This document shows positions 49,031-61,269 of a stretch of DNA of 64,000 bases, piece after piece (within the stretch, counting starts at the first letter, position 1; each line of letters starts with the position of its first letter). The position numbers and the translations under genes were made by a program. Under the pieces are notes generated by a model, which had not been told where the DNA came from, ran no database searches, and saw only the letters and a program-made list of their open reading frames with translations. Origin of the DNA: Macrothele yani (taxonomy: Eukaryota; Arthropoda; Arachnida; Araneae; Macrothelidae); the NCBI GenBank assembly GCA_039090855.1, contig CM077034.1, positions 228,485,005-228,549,004 of the forward strand. Direction: 5' to 3'.

Positions 49031-50451
49031 AGATACTTCACGTATATCTTCTGTATAAGGAAGTCGCAAGTTATACGTGGTTAAAATATATAATACATAG
49101 AGATTCGGTATCTCTTTTTGAATTGCTATCACGCACGTTAAAATATGGACATGTGATTATGGTGGTGCAGTTATTTATGACGTTTATTATTGAAAAAATA
49201 AAGACTAAAAGAAAGCAAGAGCAATTACACACATATATTCGTGCAGAGGTGGTTTTTGTTCGCATACCACCATACTTCCGCAAGTTGTTTGGTGTCAGGT
49301 GTTCAGCGGCTATGCATTGCAAAAAGTCTGGTGGTGACTATAATATGGTGTTCAGCAATGTCAAAGTAGTATTCGACCCAAAGAATCTTGTTATACATTG
49401 TATCATAAGCTCAAAAGAATAATATAACTGAAAATGAAAACCCTGTAATGGCCTATGTCACAGGCAGGTTAAAAGGCTAACAATGAACAATCCGAAAGAA
49501 CTATAGCGAACGAATCTAAAAGGCCAATAGTGAACAAATTTAAAAGAAGAAAATGAAATGTGAATGGTCAGAAGAAACGATGAATGAACTATTTACATAA
49601 TACGTGCACCACCTCCTCACATCCACCAGCGTCCCCGGACGCGTTTCACCCTAGTCTCTTCCTAGGCGTTTTCAACGGGAAACGAATCGTCTGTTGGTAA
49701 ATGACTGTGTTTCGTACCTCCAGAAGTCATGATGTACATTGCGCATGGGTCAGTTTTCATCCTATATGGTGGTGCGATCTGGTGTCATATTTTGATTTCC
49801 CTGTATGTGTCGTCTTTTGATTTTACTTTTTTCCCCCTCTTTTAATCTTTTTTCAGTGTCCACTAAATTCCTCCAGGCATATGAAAGGTCATATGGTGAA
49901 TTGTTATTGCAATTTCATGTTTTGGTCTTCTCTATTAAGATGGATTCAGCAATCTGGATGGTCTTCCAATTTTTTTGCTGATTTATCAATTCAGCCTTTA
50001 GATTTGCTATCAGCCTTTTTGATTCGTTCGCTATAGTTCTTTTGGATTGTTCATTGTTAGCCTTTTAACCTGCCTATGACATAGGCCATTACAGGGTTTT
50101 CTTTCTCAGTTATATTATTCTTTTGAGCTTACGATACAATGTATAACAAGATTCTTTGGGTCGAATACTACTTTGGCATTGCTGAACACCATATTATAGT
50201 CACCACCAGACTTTTTGCAATGCATAGCTGCTGAACACCTGAGACCAAACAACTTGCGGAACTACGGTGGTATGCGAACAAAAACTACCTCTGGACGAAT
50301 ATATGTGAGTAATTGCTCTTGTTTTCTTTTAGTCTTTATTTTTTCAAAAATAAACGTCATAAATAACTGCACCACCATAATCACATGTCCATATTTTAAC
50401 ATGCGTAATAGCAATTCAAAAAGAGATACTGAATCTCTATGTATTATACAA
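49031..50451. mobile_element. foldback element with about 445-bp inverted arms
   Basis: The left arm (about 49088-49530) and right arm (about 50005-50450) are near-perfect inverted copies separated by about 475 bp. Landmark: AATATGGACATGTGATTATG on the left, its reverse complement at about 50382-50401. The element is bordered by GAGGTTCT at 49023-49030 and 50452-50459, an 8-bp target duplication inside a Tc1 fragment. The left end has about 57 bp not matched on the right. The loop contains GCGTTTCACCCTAGTCTCTT near 49639, a wording seen in some retroelement tails. A 99-residue frame in the left arm is not recognisable. Confidence 0.8.
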
Positions 50452-50459
50452 GAGGTTCT

Positions 50460-51120
50460 TCTTTCAGGGTGACAACGAAATGAGCAACCTAACGGACTTC
50501 GAAAGAGGGCTAATCGTTGTCCGTGACAACAGTCAGTGAGGGCATCAAGAGCTACTGGATCTAGCATCATGACAGCATACCGTTTTCGTGGCAAAACCTC
50601 GTCTGCGGAACACAAGAGGTTCTTCTTTCAGGGTGGTAACGAAATGAGCAACCTAACGGACTTTGAAAGAGTGCTAATCGTTGGTGGCCGGCTAGTTGGT
50701 GCCTCGGTGACAACAGTCGTCAGGTTAGTTGGGGTATCGAGAGCTACTGCGTCTAGCATCATAACAGCATACAGTTTTCGTGGCAAAACCTCGTCTGCGG
50801 AACACAAGAGTTTCATCTTTCAGGGTGGTAACGAAATGAGCAACCTAACGGACTTCGAAAGAGTGCTAATCGTTGGTGGCCGGCTAGTTGGTGCCTCGGT
50901 GACAACAGTCGTCAGGTTAGTTGGGGTATCGAGAGCTACTGCGTCTAGCATCATGACAGCATACAGTTTTCGGAACACAAGACCGGCTGGAATACGACCC
51001 TGACTGATAGAGAGACAGGAGAGCATTAAAGAGCATTGTTACACGAAATAAGAAAACCATGAGGCCGAAAATTAGTGTGAAGCTCAATCTGCATCTCCAG
51101 ACCCCAGTATCAATGGAGAT
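50460..51120 (+). pseudogene. Tc1-like N-terminal HTH repeated in tandem
   Basis: Three tandem copies (starting near 50469, 50632 and 50823, about 163-191 bp) encode MSNLTDFERVLIVGGRLVGA, then SVTTVVRLVGVSRATASSIM and TAYSFRGKTSSAEHK, the paired-like HTH of a Tc1-family transposase. In the frame 50536-51003 the last two are in frame with each other. After the last copy, about 51020-51110 continues as IVTRNKKTMRPKISVKLNLH (one frame), the second HTH of the same family. The gene is then cut by hAT copy 2 at 51122. Confidence 0.85.
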
Positions 51121-51838
51121 ACAGACATGCCAACTATTACGGATTGTCTGTAATTATTATGGTTTCGACTGTCAAATTATGGGCAGGTTGGAAGAATTAC
51201 GGATTTCAGTTTGTTTTGGAGAATCTCAATATTATATCCTTTTTTGTTAATACGCAGGCCAAATCAGACGGCAGATATCGGTGTCGATGATCATATCGTT
51301 TTGAAATGGAATCTCCGTGAAACGTATCGTCAAACAGCGATATTATCGAAAGAACGGTAATATGCCGTAAGTGTCGTATCGTGAAAGAGTTTGTGCTTGC
51401 TGTCGGCTTCCTGCGCACTTTCTCTGTGTGACGGGAGAAAGGCTACTTTAGCCAAAACTTTTCCTACTGCAGTTGAGGCAGGGCTGTTCACTTGGCATTG
51501 TTGGCGGATTGTAAGGCGTTGGAAATCACTTTTTCGAGCCCTGTTCAAAGTGCACCAACACGCAACTCGTTGCAACGCGTAGTCCCCGCGATGACGAAGT
51601 GTATATTTCTTGCAGACTTTCACCGTGTGCGAGAACGAAGTGCGGTGTTTTATTACTAGGAGCTCTTCACATTATTCATTTCTCTTTTCCAAACAGACAG
51701 ACACAATCGCAAAACTCCGTGAATTACGAACCCCCTCTTTTTCCAAACTCGTGTTAGCAGAGGATGACTTTATTGACAGCTTGTTCCTAGATGTGCTTTT
51801 TCCTACTGCCTGAAATTTTTTTTGTAAGGTTATTTAAA

Positions 51839-52252
51839 ATGGCTTGTTGTAGTGAGAGTGAACGTTTTGAATCATCTGAGAGTGATATTGGCCAAGCAAC
51901 ATCAAGCCAGAAAACTAGCCACTGTGCCACGCACACAATATCTTCTTCAGAAAGTGAAGATCTTGATAGCTAATCTTCAGATCATGAAAGTTCTGAAAGT
52001 GAATGGGAGGATGTAATAGAGAGAAATGATGAATAACCTCAGCATCCTTTTGATTATCATGAAATGCAGGGGCCCAAACTTGCAACTGATGCGACAACTA
52101 TTGCATATTTTGACTTGTTTTTTACCAATTTCATTCTTGAAATTATCGCTTCTGAAACAAATAAGTATGCAAAGAGGTTTTTCCAGGAACATCCAAATCT
52201 TTTCCCAAATCTCGAGCTAGGAAATGGAAAAATGTTACAAATGCTGAAATAA
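51839..52252 (+). pseudogene. piggyBac-like N-terminal fragment (copy 2)
   Basis: The start MACCSESERFESSESDIGQA is followed by a stop (51971) and ESSESEWED, then YFDLFFTNFILEIIASETNK with YAKRFFQEHPNLFPN. These blocks are slightly closer to the piggyBac consensus than copy 1. The rest of the piggyBac domain is absent. It shares the same layout and breakpoint as copy 1. Confidence 0.8.
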
Positions 52253-52308
52253 ATGTTTCCTTGTGTGCATTCTGATATGGGAGTAATCAGTAGCCCATGT
52301 AGGACGAG

Positions 52309-52863
52309 ATGATTGCCGAAGGCATACCCAGTCAAAACAAACACCAGGATTGTGTAAAATTAAAGACTCGATCAAAGCCTTTGGATAATTTTTTTGCAAA
52401 AAAGAATGAAAATAGCGTGATAAACACTGAATTGCTGTTTACTGCAATCGTTGTGGAGCATAACCTACCTATAGCAAGCTGTGATCATGCTGGTCCCTTG
52501 TTTCATGCTGTGTTTCAAGACTCTGATATTGATGAAGCTGGATATCCTAGAGCAGATGTGGCATGGAATGAAATATCTAAGATGAAGGATGCATCTGGCC
52601 TTCCCAAGTATTCTGCATTGCCTAAACTAATGTTGGCAATATTGACTATCCCCCACAGCAATTCCTCTACAGAGAGAATATTTAGTATAGTGAGGAAAAA
52701 CCTCGCATACTTCTGCCCAACAATGAGCACCAAAACATTAAGTGCCCTTCTTGTACAGAAAAGTAAAGCATTTCCCTCAGGTGAGCTGCGTTATAAAAAG
52801 TTTTCTGAAAAAGAATATACCACTGCAAAACAAGCAACAAAGGAGTCTTTATGTCAGCAATGA
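52309..52863 (+). CDS. hAT-derived ORF with dimerisation domain, 184 aa (copy 2)
   Basis: An uninterrupted frame begins MIAEGIPSQNKHQDCVKLKT, then LLFTAIVVEHNLPIASCDHA, FHAVFQDSDIDEAGYP, LPKLMLAILTIPHSNSSTER, IFSIVRKNLAYFCPTMSTKT and ends KQATKESLCQQ. It joins an early hAT block directly to the C-terminal dimerisation region and so lacks most of the catalytic core. It cannot be an active transposase. Whether it is translated, for example as an inhibitor that binds full-length hAT transposase, is only speculation. Copy 1 has the same ORF with two stops. Confidence 0.6.
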   Translation: MIAEGIPSQNKHQDCVKLKTRSKPLDNFFAKKNENSVINTELLFTAIVVEHNLPIASCDHAGPLFHAVFQDSDIDEAGYPRADVAWNEISKMKDASGLPKYSALPKLMLAILTIPHSNSSTERIFSIVRKNLAYFCPTMSTKTLSALLVQKSKAFPSGELRYKKFSEKEYTTAKQATKESLCQQ

Positions 52864-52927
52864 CATGAGGTAAGTACAATATTGATTATTAAATTTCATA
52901 ATATTTGGTCAGTATAGTGTAAACATA

Positions 52928-54369
52928 CACTGCCGGACAATTGCTAAGGACGGATGACAATAGCAACGATAGCAACCATAAAATGGAAGGCAGGAAAATG
53001 TGGAAATTAGCATAAGTGCGGGATACAGTAAGACATGTTGTGCGTATGCAAATTTTGGATTGCCGAACTTGTTTGTGACGTCATAGCGCTGATAAGAGAT
53101 ATAAAGGATTTGGATTTTACGCGTTGCCGTATTATTGGCAAGATTGAAGAAGGGCGAAAAATAACAGATGTTGCCAGGGAGTTCGACGTCAGCCACAGTG
53201 TCGTTTCAAGGCTTTGGTAATCATTTCAAACAAATGGAGAGTGTAGCAAACGTCACGGGGGAGGTCGTGTTCGCAGTACGACACCTGCAGGAGATCGGTA
53301 CATAGTGCTATCAACAAAAAGACACCGGCGCAGCACAGCTAGTGAGGTAGCAAATCAGTTTATGGCTGCTACTGGCAAGCGGATCTCCCGAAAAACTGTC
53401 GCCAGACGTTTGCATGAAGGAGGACTATACGCCCGCCGTCCTGTTGTGTGCATCCCATTGTCCAGACGTCACCGTACCGCCCGTTTGCAATGGTGCCATC
53501 AACATCGCAATTGGACTGATAACGACTGGTCTGCTGTCCTCTTCTCAGATGAGAGTAGATACAGTCTGTCGTCTGATTGTCCACAACAACTGATCTGGCG
53601 TGATAGTGGTACTGCATATTGTCCAGCAAACATACAGGAAAGGGACTGATATCCGACATGTAGTGTCATGGTATGGGCTGGCATCATGATCAATGGCCGT
53701 ACGCCTCTCTATGTGCTTCCAACTGGGACTATGACTGGCCAACGATACATTAATGATGTTCTGCTACCTCATGTTCGCATGTTCCGTGGTGCTGTCGGTG
53801 ATAGATTCATTTTCATGGACGACAACGCAACATGTCATCGAACAGTCGCTGTCCAGGAGTGTCTTGAGAGCGAGGATATTCAACGCCTCGTATGGCCAGC
53901 ACGTTCTCCAGATCTGAATCCCATTGAAAATGTGTGGGATGCTTTGGGGAGGAGTCTTGCTGGTCGCCAATGCCCTCCAATAAACAAGGACACCCTCATC
54001 CGTGCACTGACAGAGGAATGGAATAAATAACCCCAACAGCGGCTTGATAATGTTGTGCAAAGCATGACACGACGTGTGGAATCTTGCATCGCCCTCCGTG
54101 GTGGCCATATCCCGTATTGACATCTTACGCCGGAACGCCTGCGGACGGTAATTGCATTTTTGTCACGTTTACGTATTCTGCACAAAATGGCCTGTTTGTC
54201 CCTTGAACACGTTCCAAAGCCTTCTGGATTTCAGAGCACAATAAATTGTCTTTCTTGTAATGTCCTGGCATTCTGACATTATTTTATTTCACTTGGCATC
54301 CAACCACACTTACTTTTTTATGCGCTATATAGCCGTTTATGATCTGTCCTTAACAATTGTCCAGCAGTG
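52928..54369 (+). mobile_element. Tc1-like element, copy 2, inside hAT copy 2
   Basis: The ends CACTGCCGGACAATTGCTAA and, inverted, CACTGCTGGACAATTGTTAA match copy 1 of the family. TA precedes it at 52926-52927; the right flank is TT. The corresponding empty region is visible in hAT copy 1 near 25669-25682 (AAACATAAAGTTATTACAC against AAACATA then TTATTACAC here). Length 1442 bp. Confidence 0.93.
53100..54120 (+). pseudogene. Tc1-like transposase copy 2
   Basis: About 110 bp, including the start codon and MSSRHHLDD, are missing compared with copy 1, so the frame begins within DFTRCRIIGKIEEGRKITDV. It continues VAREFDVSHSVVSRLW-stop, KRISRKTVARRLHEGGLYAR, FSDESRYSLSSD, ERD-stop (TGA 53647-53649, shared with copy 1), then 53668-54030 with FIFMDDNATCHR (second Asp and Asn intact), ARSPDLNPIENVWDALGRSL and EEWNK-stop. 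All three catalytic residues are present. Confidence 0.93.
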
Positions 54370-54604
54370 TTATTACACATATCGCACATTAATTTCCTTT
54401 CTGCGCGTTAACTATGAGGCTTCGTATGGTGATTACAGATAGGCTCCTCGGAAGGTTGGCACATCATACAAGTATTACAGGTTACACAGTAATACTATAA
54501 TATTGTCCTTTGAAAAAAAAAATGGCGTGTTACATTACTGAAAATATTACTGAAAGTTTGTGTTCCATTACTGATACGTTCTGCTAGAGGTTAGCACCTC
54601 TGGA

Positions 54605-54768
54605 TGTCCATGAAGCTCGTGTTGTGTGTCAAAATCGCTGAAAATGGAAAAGTTTGATACAGCAACAGTAAGTAAATAATCAGTTAAAAAAATTATCCGG
54701 TGGTTTGTATTTATTTGTGGAGCTAACTTCTGAATCTCAGGCAACAGCTTAGTGATATGATGTATGTA
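54605..54768 (+). repeat. RTE LINE 3' end fragment
   Basis: HEARVVCQNR then KWKSLIQQQ resemble the last codons of the LINE at 17936-19862 (ISEARVVCQD.CKWRSLI). The 3' tail CAACAGCTTAGTGATAT with GTATGTATG also matches. It is a short copy beginning immediately after hAT copy 2. Confidence 0.8.
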
Positions 54769-54894
54769 TGAAATCCTTGAAAAGAATAGATTTGCTTGTA
54801 TGAAGTCCTAGAAAATTGATTTTATTTATTTATTGTTTTTGTGTGTAATGTCCTTGAAATTGGGAGACTTTATTTTGAAATGCGAATGTTCTTT
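54769..54894. repeat. MITE fragment (CCTTGAAA family)
   Basis: AAATCCTTGAAAAGAATAG and ATGTCCTTGAAATTGGGAG resemble the hAT-MITE-derived repeat at 14.2-16.1 kb. Confidence 0.5.
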
Positions 54895-57470
54895 TTTACG
54901 CTTTCCAACCTACGGTTGGAAAGCATATATGCTCCAGCTTTGTCTGTCCGTCTGTCTGTCTGTCAGCACGATAACTCGCATAAAAATAGTTCGATTTCGA
55001 TGAAATTTTAGTATGTGGTAGGGGACGACCTGGGGACGAACCCTATTTTGAATATGGACGAAATGGGGTCAAAGGTCACGACATAGGAGCAGGATCCATT
55101 CCATTGCCCTTATGCTTCATAACTTGCGTAAATGTGGTTCAATGTCGATGAAATTTTTATATGTGGTAGGGGACTACCTCGGAAAGAACCTTATTCAAAA
55201 TGGGCGAAGTGGGGTTAAAGGTCAGGACATAGAGCGAGATGCATTCAATTGCTCTTATGCGTCATAACTTGCGTAAATATGGTTCGATTTCGATGAAATT
55301 GTAGTATGTGGTAGGGGACCACCTGGGGACGAACCCTATTTTGAATATGGACGAAATGGGGTCAAAGGTCACGACATAGGAGCAAGATCCATTCCATTGC
55401 CCTTATGCTTCATAACTTGCGTAAATGTGGTTCACTGTCGATGAAATTTTTATATGTGGTAGGGGAGTACCTCGGAAGGAACCTTATTCAAAATGGGCAA
55501 AGTGGGGTTAAAGGTCAGGACATAGGAGCGGGATGCATTCCATTGCTCTTATGCGTCATAACTTGCGTAAATATGGTTCGATTTCGATGAAATTTTAATA
55601 TGTGGTAGGGGACCAACAGGGGACGACCCCTATTGAAAATGGGTGAAGTGGGTTCAAAGGTCACGCCATAAGAGCAGCATCCATTCAATTGCCCTTATGC
55701 GTCATAACTTGCGTAAATATGGTTCGATTTCAATGAAATTTTAGTATGTGGTAGGGAACAACCTGGGCACGAATCCTATTGAAAATGGGTGAAGTGGGAT
55801 CAAAGGTCACGCCATAAGAGCAGCATCCATTCCATTGACCTTATGCGTCATAACTTGCGTAAATATGGTTCGATTTCGATGAAATTTTAGTATGTGGTAG
55901 GGGACCACCAGGGGACGAACCCTATTGAAAATGGGTGAAGTGGGTTCAAAGGTCACGCCATAAGAGCAGCATCCATTCAATTGCCCTTATGCGTCATAAC
56001 TTGCGTAAATATGGTTCGATTTCGATGAAATTTTAGTATGTGGTAGGGGACCACCAGAGGACCAACCCTATTGAAAATGGGTGAAGTGGGGTCAAAGGTC
56101 ACGCCATAAGAGCGGGATCCATTCAATTGCCCTTATGCGTCATAACTTGCGTAAATATGGTTCGATTTCGATGAAATTTTAGTATGTGGTAGGGGACCAA
56201 CAGGGGACGGACGACCCCTATTGAAAATGGGCGAAATGGGGTCAAAGGTCACGCCATAAGAGCAGCATCCATTCAATTGCCCTTATGCGTCATAACTTGC
56301 GTAAATATGGTTCGATTTCGATGAAATTTTAGTATGTGGTAGGGAACCACCTGGGCACGAATCCTATTGGAAATGGACGAAATGGGGTCAAAGGTCAGTA
56401 CATAGGATCGGGATCCATTCCATCGCCCTTATCCCATACTATTAAAGGAGCACTTCTTGTATATACGTAAATTTTATTTTTAAAACGGCTCTAAGGATTT
56501 TGGGGAAAGTCATTATTAACCTACCGCTTTCTGGTACTAGAAATCGATTTAGCTTGATCTCGACTTTAGGAAAATTCGTTTAGTGGGTTAAATAACCACC
56601 CCGAAGTATAAAGTTTTGAGTGTCATGGCGTCGTTCCATTAATGTTACCCATGCTTAGAAATCTTATGACGTCACAATCTCGTGTTTGAGAATGTTGGTG
56701 AGTGGTCATGCCTTCTGTCTCATTACGTCACGCGTTGTGTGTGGATCCTATTAAAGTTTTATGACGTCACAATCTTGCGAGCAGATGGTCGCGATTCCCA
56801 TCTGCCTCATTACGTCACGTGTTGTGTGCGTGTGTCTGTCCCCACAATAACTCGCGTGAAAATTGTTCGATTTTGTTGAAATTTTAGTATGTGGTAGGGG
56901 AACACCTGGGAAGGAACCCTATTCAAAGTGAACGAAATGGGGTCAAAGGTCAAGACATAGGAGCGGGATCCATTCCACTGCTCTTATGCGTGATAACTAC
57001 CGTAAAAAAAGGTTCGATTTCGATGAAATTTTAGTGTGTGGTAGGGGACTACGTGGGAACAAACCCTATTGAAACTAGGCGAAATGGGGTCAAAGGTCAG
57101 GACATAGGACCAGAATCACTTCCATCACCATTATGCGTCATAACTTACATAAAAATGCTTCGACTTGGATGAAATATTAGTATGTTGTTAGGGGCTTGCC
57201 TGGGGACGAATCCTATTGAAAATGGTGTCAAAGGTTAGGACACAGGAGCGGGATCTATTCCGTAGCCCTTATGCATCATAACATACGTAAAAATGCTTCT
57301 ATTGTGACAAAACTTTATCATGTTATTTCGGAGGTATACTGAACCGGTTCTGTTGAGTATCATCGAAATGGTGTCAAAGGTCAGGGTACAGGGGCGAGAT
57401 TTATTCCACAGCCATTATCCTCATAACTTGAATAATGGTTTCTGGCATGTTGGAAAGCGTATCATAATCA
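54895..57470. repeat. 147-bp tandem repeat with DR1-like motif per unit
   Basis: Units (about 14) are spaced near 146-149 bp in the regular part (55067, 55213, 55360 and on). They share CGATTTCGATGAAATTTTAG, ATGTGGTAGGGGA and a GGGTCAAAGGTCA-type word. A less regular part (56430-56900) separates two blocks. The repeat opens with a perfect hairpin and a (CTGT)n-like run near 54943-54964. Confidence 0.88.
54899..54924. other. perfect hairpin GCTTTCCAACC / GGTTGGAAAGC
   Basis: An 11-bp perfect inverted repeat around the loop TAC opens the 147-bp array. GTTGGAAAGCG recurs at the far end (57451-57461), so these may be the ends of one element. Confidence 0.75.
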
Positions 57471-57749
57471 ATGCATTGCATGATTTTACTAACTTGTTTT
57501 TGCTTCTATAAAACTCAATAGGTGACACGTACCATTGCGGCTACCTTCTCTTTGTGTTGTAAACTGGGCTGGGCGATAAAAGGTCTGAAAGCTCGAGCTT
57601 GGGCTATCGCTCCAGAATTCTCGCATGCGCCACAATGCAAAGTCGTCTTGAAGTAAGTACCATGTAGCAGGCAACAGTCATACACTCACCAACTGGCTAA
57701 TAGAGAATTTGGAGATTAAAGCTGTGATACAGAAGGAGAGGGTGCTCTC

Positions 57750-59001
57750 TGTTGAAATTACCACGTCTCCGTCGCCCAAGCGTTAAGCAGTGGCCATCTG
57801 GGCTCAATAACCAACCCCTGTCCAACGGCATCCTCTTGGTGTCATGGTTGATACCAGCTTTACATCTTTTGACAAGTCCTCAACCCCTGCGTCAGTGTAC
57901 CAGCAGTTCTTCGCTGAACACCGTTACGTCATTGCAGACTATTCCTGTTTTCACCGATGGAAGGCGGCTGGTGTTGTTGGATCTGCCGCTGTCTGCATTG
58001 ACGAAGTTTCTGTTGCTCGCATTCCTGCCGAGGCCACGGTGTTTTCGGCGGAGATGCATGCTGTGTATCTTGCACTTGTTCACGTGCAGTCGAGCTCTCA
58101 TCAGCGTGCTATTGTGTACACTGATTCGTTGAGTGTTGTGCAATCTTTGTCATCTTTGGATTTCACTGGCCACCCACTTCTTTTTACCGTTCGGAGACTC
58201 TTTCGTTCTTTGCTCGAGGCTGATATCCAGATTCGGTTCTGCTGGATTCCTGGGCACGTTGGGATCCCAGGGAACGAGTCTGCCGATGCTGCTGCTAGAT
58301 CTGCCTCCTCTTTGGTCGTCACACCCTTGCCACTGTTTCACCGTGATTTTCGCTTCATTGTTCACGATCATATCAGACGAACGTGGCGAAGTCTGTGGGA
58401 CCAACAGGTGGAGAATAAACTGCACCGTATAAAACCTAACCTTGGAGTCTGGAAATCATCGGGTCGCCAGAACCGTAGGGAAGAAGTTGTTCTTGCGCGT
58501 CTCCGCATTGGGCATTGTCGCTTCACGCATAGCTATTTGCTGTGTGGCGACACTGCCCCAATGTGTGAGGCGTGCGACTGTTTACTCGCCATCTCTCATG
58601 TTTTATGTAGTTGAGTTCGTTTTTGTAATCATCGGTTTCACTATTTTCAGTCTCATTTACTGGATGACGGCGCAGCTACACTGCAGAAGCTTTTGGGCGA
58701 CCACTGCGACACTTTCGCAGTATTTTCGTTCTTAAAGCAGATTGACTTTTTAAAACTTATTTAAAAAAAATATATAATGATTATAACAGTGAATTAATAA
58801 ATTTATATATAAACCTAATTAACTAACTAGTCTTCACAGCTTTCATCATTCTCTTTTCTAACTTTTACCAAGCCTGTCTGCTCCTAATCATTTCACCCCG
58901 CTTTCAAAAATCTTTAACTGATAGTTCTGTGTCCGGCGCTCTTTGGCCAAACCTGGCCCTTGCGCTACTAAAATCAATTAACTAACTAACTAACACTAGT
59001 C
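57750..59001 (+). mobile_element. I-clade LINE 3' fragment with RNase H
   Basis: The copy is 5'-truncated near 57750 and ends at a (TAAC)n tail (58978-58998). It contains the RNase H and C-terminal zinc-knuckle region of an I-like non-LTR retrotransposon. Its 3' end (TTTGGCCAAACCTGGCCCTT and GCGCTACTAAAATCAATTAA) has wording common in arthropod I-like elements. Confidence 0.85.
57844..58760 (+). pseudogene. LINE RNase H domain and zinc knuckle
   Basis: The main frame gives FSAEMHAVYLALVHVQ (catalytic Glu), AIVYTDSLSVVQSL (catalytic Asp) and IRFCWIPGHVGIPGNESADA (His and Asp region), then SYLLCGDTAPMCEACDCLLA with LCS, a knuckle-like Cys cluster. The first catalytic block (FTDG) is seen only in the neighbouring frame at about 57950-57966, so a one-base frameshift destroyed the N-terminal strand. 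An in-frame TGA (58612-58614) is followed by HLLDDGAATLQKLLGDHCDT in the same frame, so the protein originally extended to about 58760. Confidence 0.88.
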
Positions 59002-59794
59002 GTTAGGTACTTCTGTCTTTGCTTGAGCTCCATCTTTTTCATTGTTTGTTCATGCTCACTTGTTTAGGTTTTCCATTCCATCACTTGCATTTGTTATTTC
59101 ATTCATTTAACGACAAGGTTGTGTTTTGTTGTTCAATCACTGGTTATGGATTATTTTATTCCTTCTTTCAGAGTATGACTGGAATTCTAAGATTGGTTAG
59201 AGAACACAGCCCAACATAATAATAATAATTTCTGGTGCCTTGGAAGTTAGACCTATTCTGGGGTATATTTGGGGCTCTGATTTCCGAAAATGGCATCAGT
59301 TTTGCCCTTGCATGCATGCATATTAAACCTGGTCACATTTTCAGTGACAATTTTGGTATTTCAGTAGTTATCTGTGATTCTAAGTTTCTGATTAGCTGCA
59401 GTGGACATGATTTTTAACATTCTGTATTAAATTTGCCCAAGCATGTAGGACGTTGGTTGTTGTACAAGTAGGTTACAGGTTGAACATACCTATGTTTTTT
59501 AAGTAAGAGCATTTGAATCATATGTTCTTGGGAAAAGTCCTGGAAATATCCTGAAAAAGTTCTGGAAATATCCTGAAAAAGTCCTGGAATTCTGTGATTG
59601 AAAAAGCCTGTGAAACCATGAACTCACTTTTTCATGACCTGAGAGATTAATTCTAACAAATTAATTTAAACGCAAATATTGAAATAAAATTTTTTTTAAA
59701 CTTTATTCACAAGCTTCAAGAACGCTATTCAAAATCAAGTTATTTTCTGCATGGTTTATGATCCTGGTTTCGGGTCTTTTCATCATACCACTTT
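59002..59794. other. spacer with short MITE piece
   Basis: No gene recognised. At about 59525-59625, AAGTCCTGGAAATATCCTGA and TCTGGAAATATCCTG are the MITE-type repeat again. Confidence 0.45.
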
Positions 59795-60010
59795 CAAACC
59801 GCAGGCCTGGGGTCAAACTTGTCTTCCGGATGGGCCTTCAACCTCAATACTCACGACAGCATCCAATGTTTGTAAGTTTAAACTGCCCCTCCAATCACCC
59901 TGGATTCTCTTCATGAAACTGAACCCAACCTCACATGCAGAAGTAGATAAGGGAAATATATAGGATATTTCTACTAGTGCCAAAATGCTTTTGTACTTTT
60001 CAAGGAACAT
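59795..60010 (-). pseudogene. hAT transposase C-terminal fragment
   Basis: The minus-strand frame reads VEISYIFPLSTSACEVGFSF then MKRIQGDWRGSLNLQTLDAV and VSIEVEGPS. The P.S.A.CE.GFS.MKRI..D.R..L...TLDA..SI..EGP pattern is the hAT dimerisation region found in BED-zinc-finger-type hAT proteins. Only this end is left. It is a different hAT lineage from 34291 and 52309. The 57-bp array adjoins it. Confidence 0.75.
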
Positions 60011-60027
60011 TTGTTTCTAGAAAGCAG

Positions 60028-60598
60028 CTGTTCCTTGTCTAAAATACTCCACACGCTCAATGCAGTGGTGCTTTACAGTTCACATTGTTCCTTGTCTAAA
60101 ATACTCCACACGCGCAATGCAGTGGCGCTTCACAGTTCACATTGTTCCTTGTCTAAAATACTCCACACGCTTGATGCAGTGGTGCTTTACAGTTCACATT
60201 GTTCCTTGTCTAAAATACTCCACACGCTCGATGCAGTGGTGCTTTACAGTTCATTGTTCCTTGACTAAAATACTCCACACGCTCGATGCAGTGGTGCTTT
60301 ACGGTTCACATTGTTCCTTGTCTAAAATACTCCACACGCTCGATGCAGTGGTGCTTTACAGTTCACATTGTTCCTTGTCTAAAATACTCCACACGCTCCA
60401 TGCAGTGGTGCTTTACAGTTCACATTGTTCCTTGTCTAAAATACTCTACACGCTCCATGCAGTGGTGCTTTACAGTTCACATTGTTCCTTGTCTAAAATA
60501 CTCCACACGCTCCATGCAGTGGTGCTTTACAGTTCACATTGTTCCTTGTCTAAAATACTCCACACACTCAATGCAGTGGCGCTTTACAGTTCACACTA
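60028..60598. repeat. 57-bp minisatellite, ten units
   Basis: The unit (GTTCCTTGTCTAAAATACTC, CACACGCTCGATGCAGTGG, TTTACAGTTCACATT) is nearly identical throughout. Its length is a multiple of three, so the frames remain open without evidence of a gene. Confidence 0.95.
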
Positions 60599-61259
60599 AA
60601 ACATTCAAAAATTTTCCACTGGCAACTTTTGCTAGAACCGCTTTTTATCACTAGCAAAAGGCATTTGCTTTGCCAGCAATTTGCTGCTAACTACCCGTTA
60701 TAATCAAGCCGTGGTTGGAAGCCATATTGTATCACAGCTTCCATAGGAACACCTACAGTGTGGATTGGAGTGTTACCCTGCAGATGCAGAACAAAAAGCC
60801 CCATTGCAATTTTCCTCAGAAGTTGGTTGTGATGGTTACACACAATTGTCACAGTAGCACAGCATAATAGGCAACATTCATAGTCCTTTTATGAGGCAAG
60901 TAATCAATTAACAGCAACCATTCTGAGTCCTTCGTAAATAGTGGACATAATCTCCCATACAGATACAGTTGAACTTCGTTATAGTGTCATCGCCTAAAGT
61001 GACACCTCGGCTGTAGCGTCAAAGAGCAGGCAGCCCCGCCAAAATTCTGATTGGAATAATGCTATTCGTGCTCGGTTTTAGCGTCACGCCAACCTTGGTT
61101 AAAGTGACAAAAATGTACACTATGTATCCTGTACACTCTACTATACAGTGTATGTACCTTTTTTTATGTTTGAGCCAGAGAAGTGAAATATAAGATTTTG
61201 TTAACTTTTTTTTGCAAGTGTTTTGAATTCAACTCAGGTCAATTTTTGCAGTCTTCTCG
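60599..61259. other. spacer with pogo-like terminal piece
   Basis: At 60966-61115, ACAGTTGAACTTCGTTATAG, AGCGTCA and AGTGTCA-type words resemble the ends of pogo/Tigger-like elements (CAGT.GAAC.TCG.TATA). No transposase was seen. The remainder is unrecognised. Confidence 0.4.
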
Positions 61260-61269
61260 GCTGTACTGG

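Larger units (their letters stand above)
51122..54602 (+). mobile_element. hAT element copy 2 (piggyBac/hAT chimera)
   Basis: The left end CAGACATGCCAACTATTACG and the right end, inverted, CAGAGGTGCTAACCTCTAGC match copy 1 at 22253-25918. It lacks the 1.5-kb TA element of copy 1 but has a Tc1 insertion at 52928. The left flank is a Tc1 fragment and the right flank a LINE tail. No 8-bp duplication is visible (TGGAGATA and GATGTCCA). Confidence 0.85.
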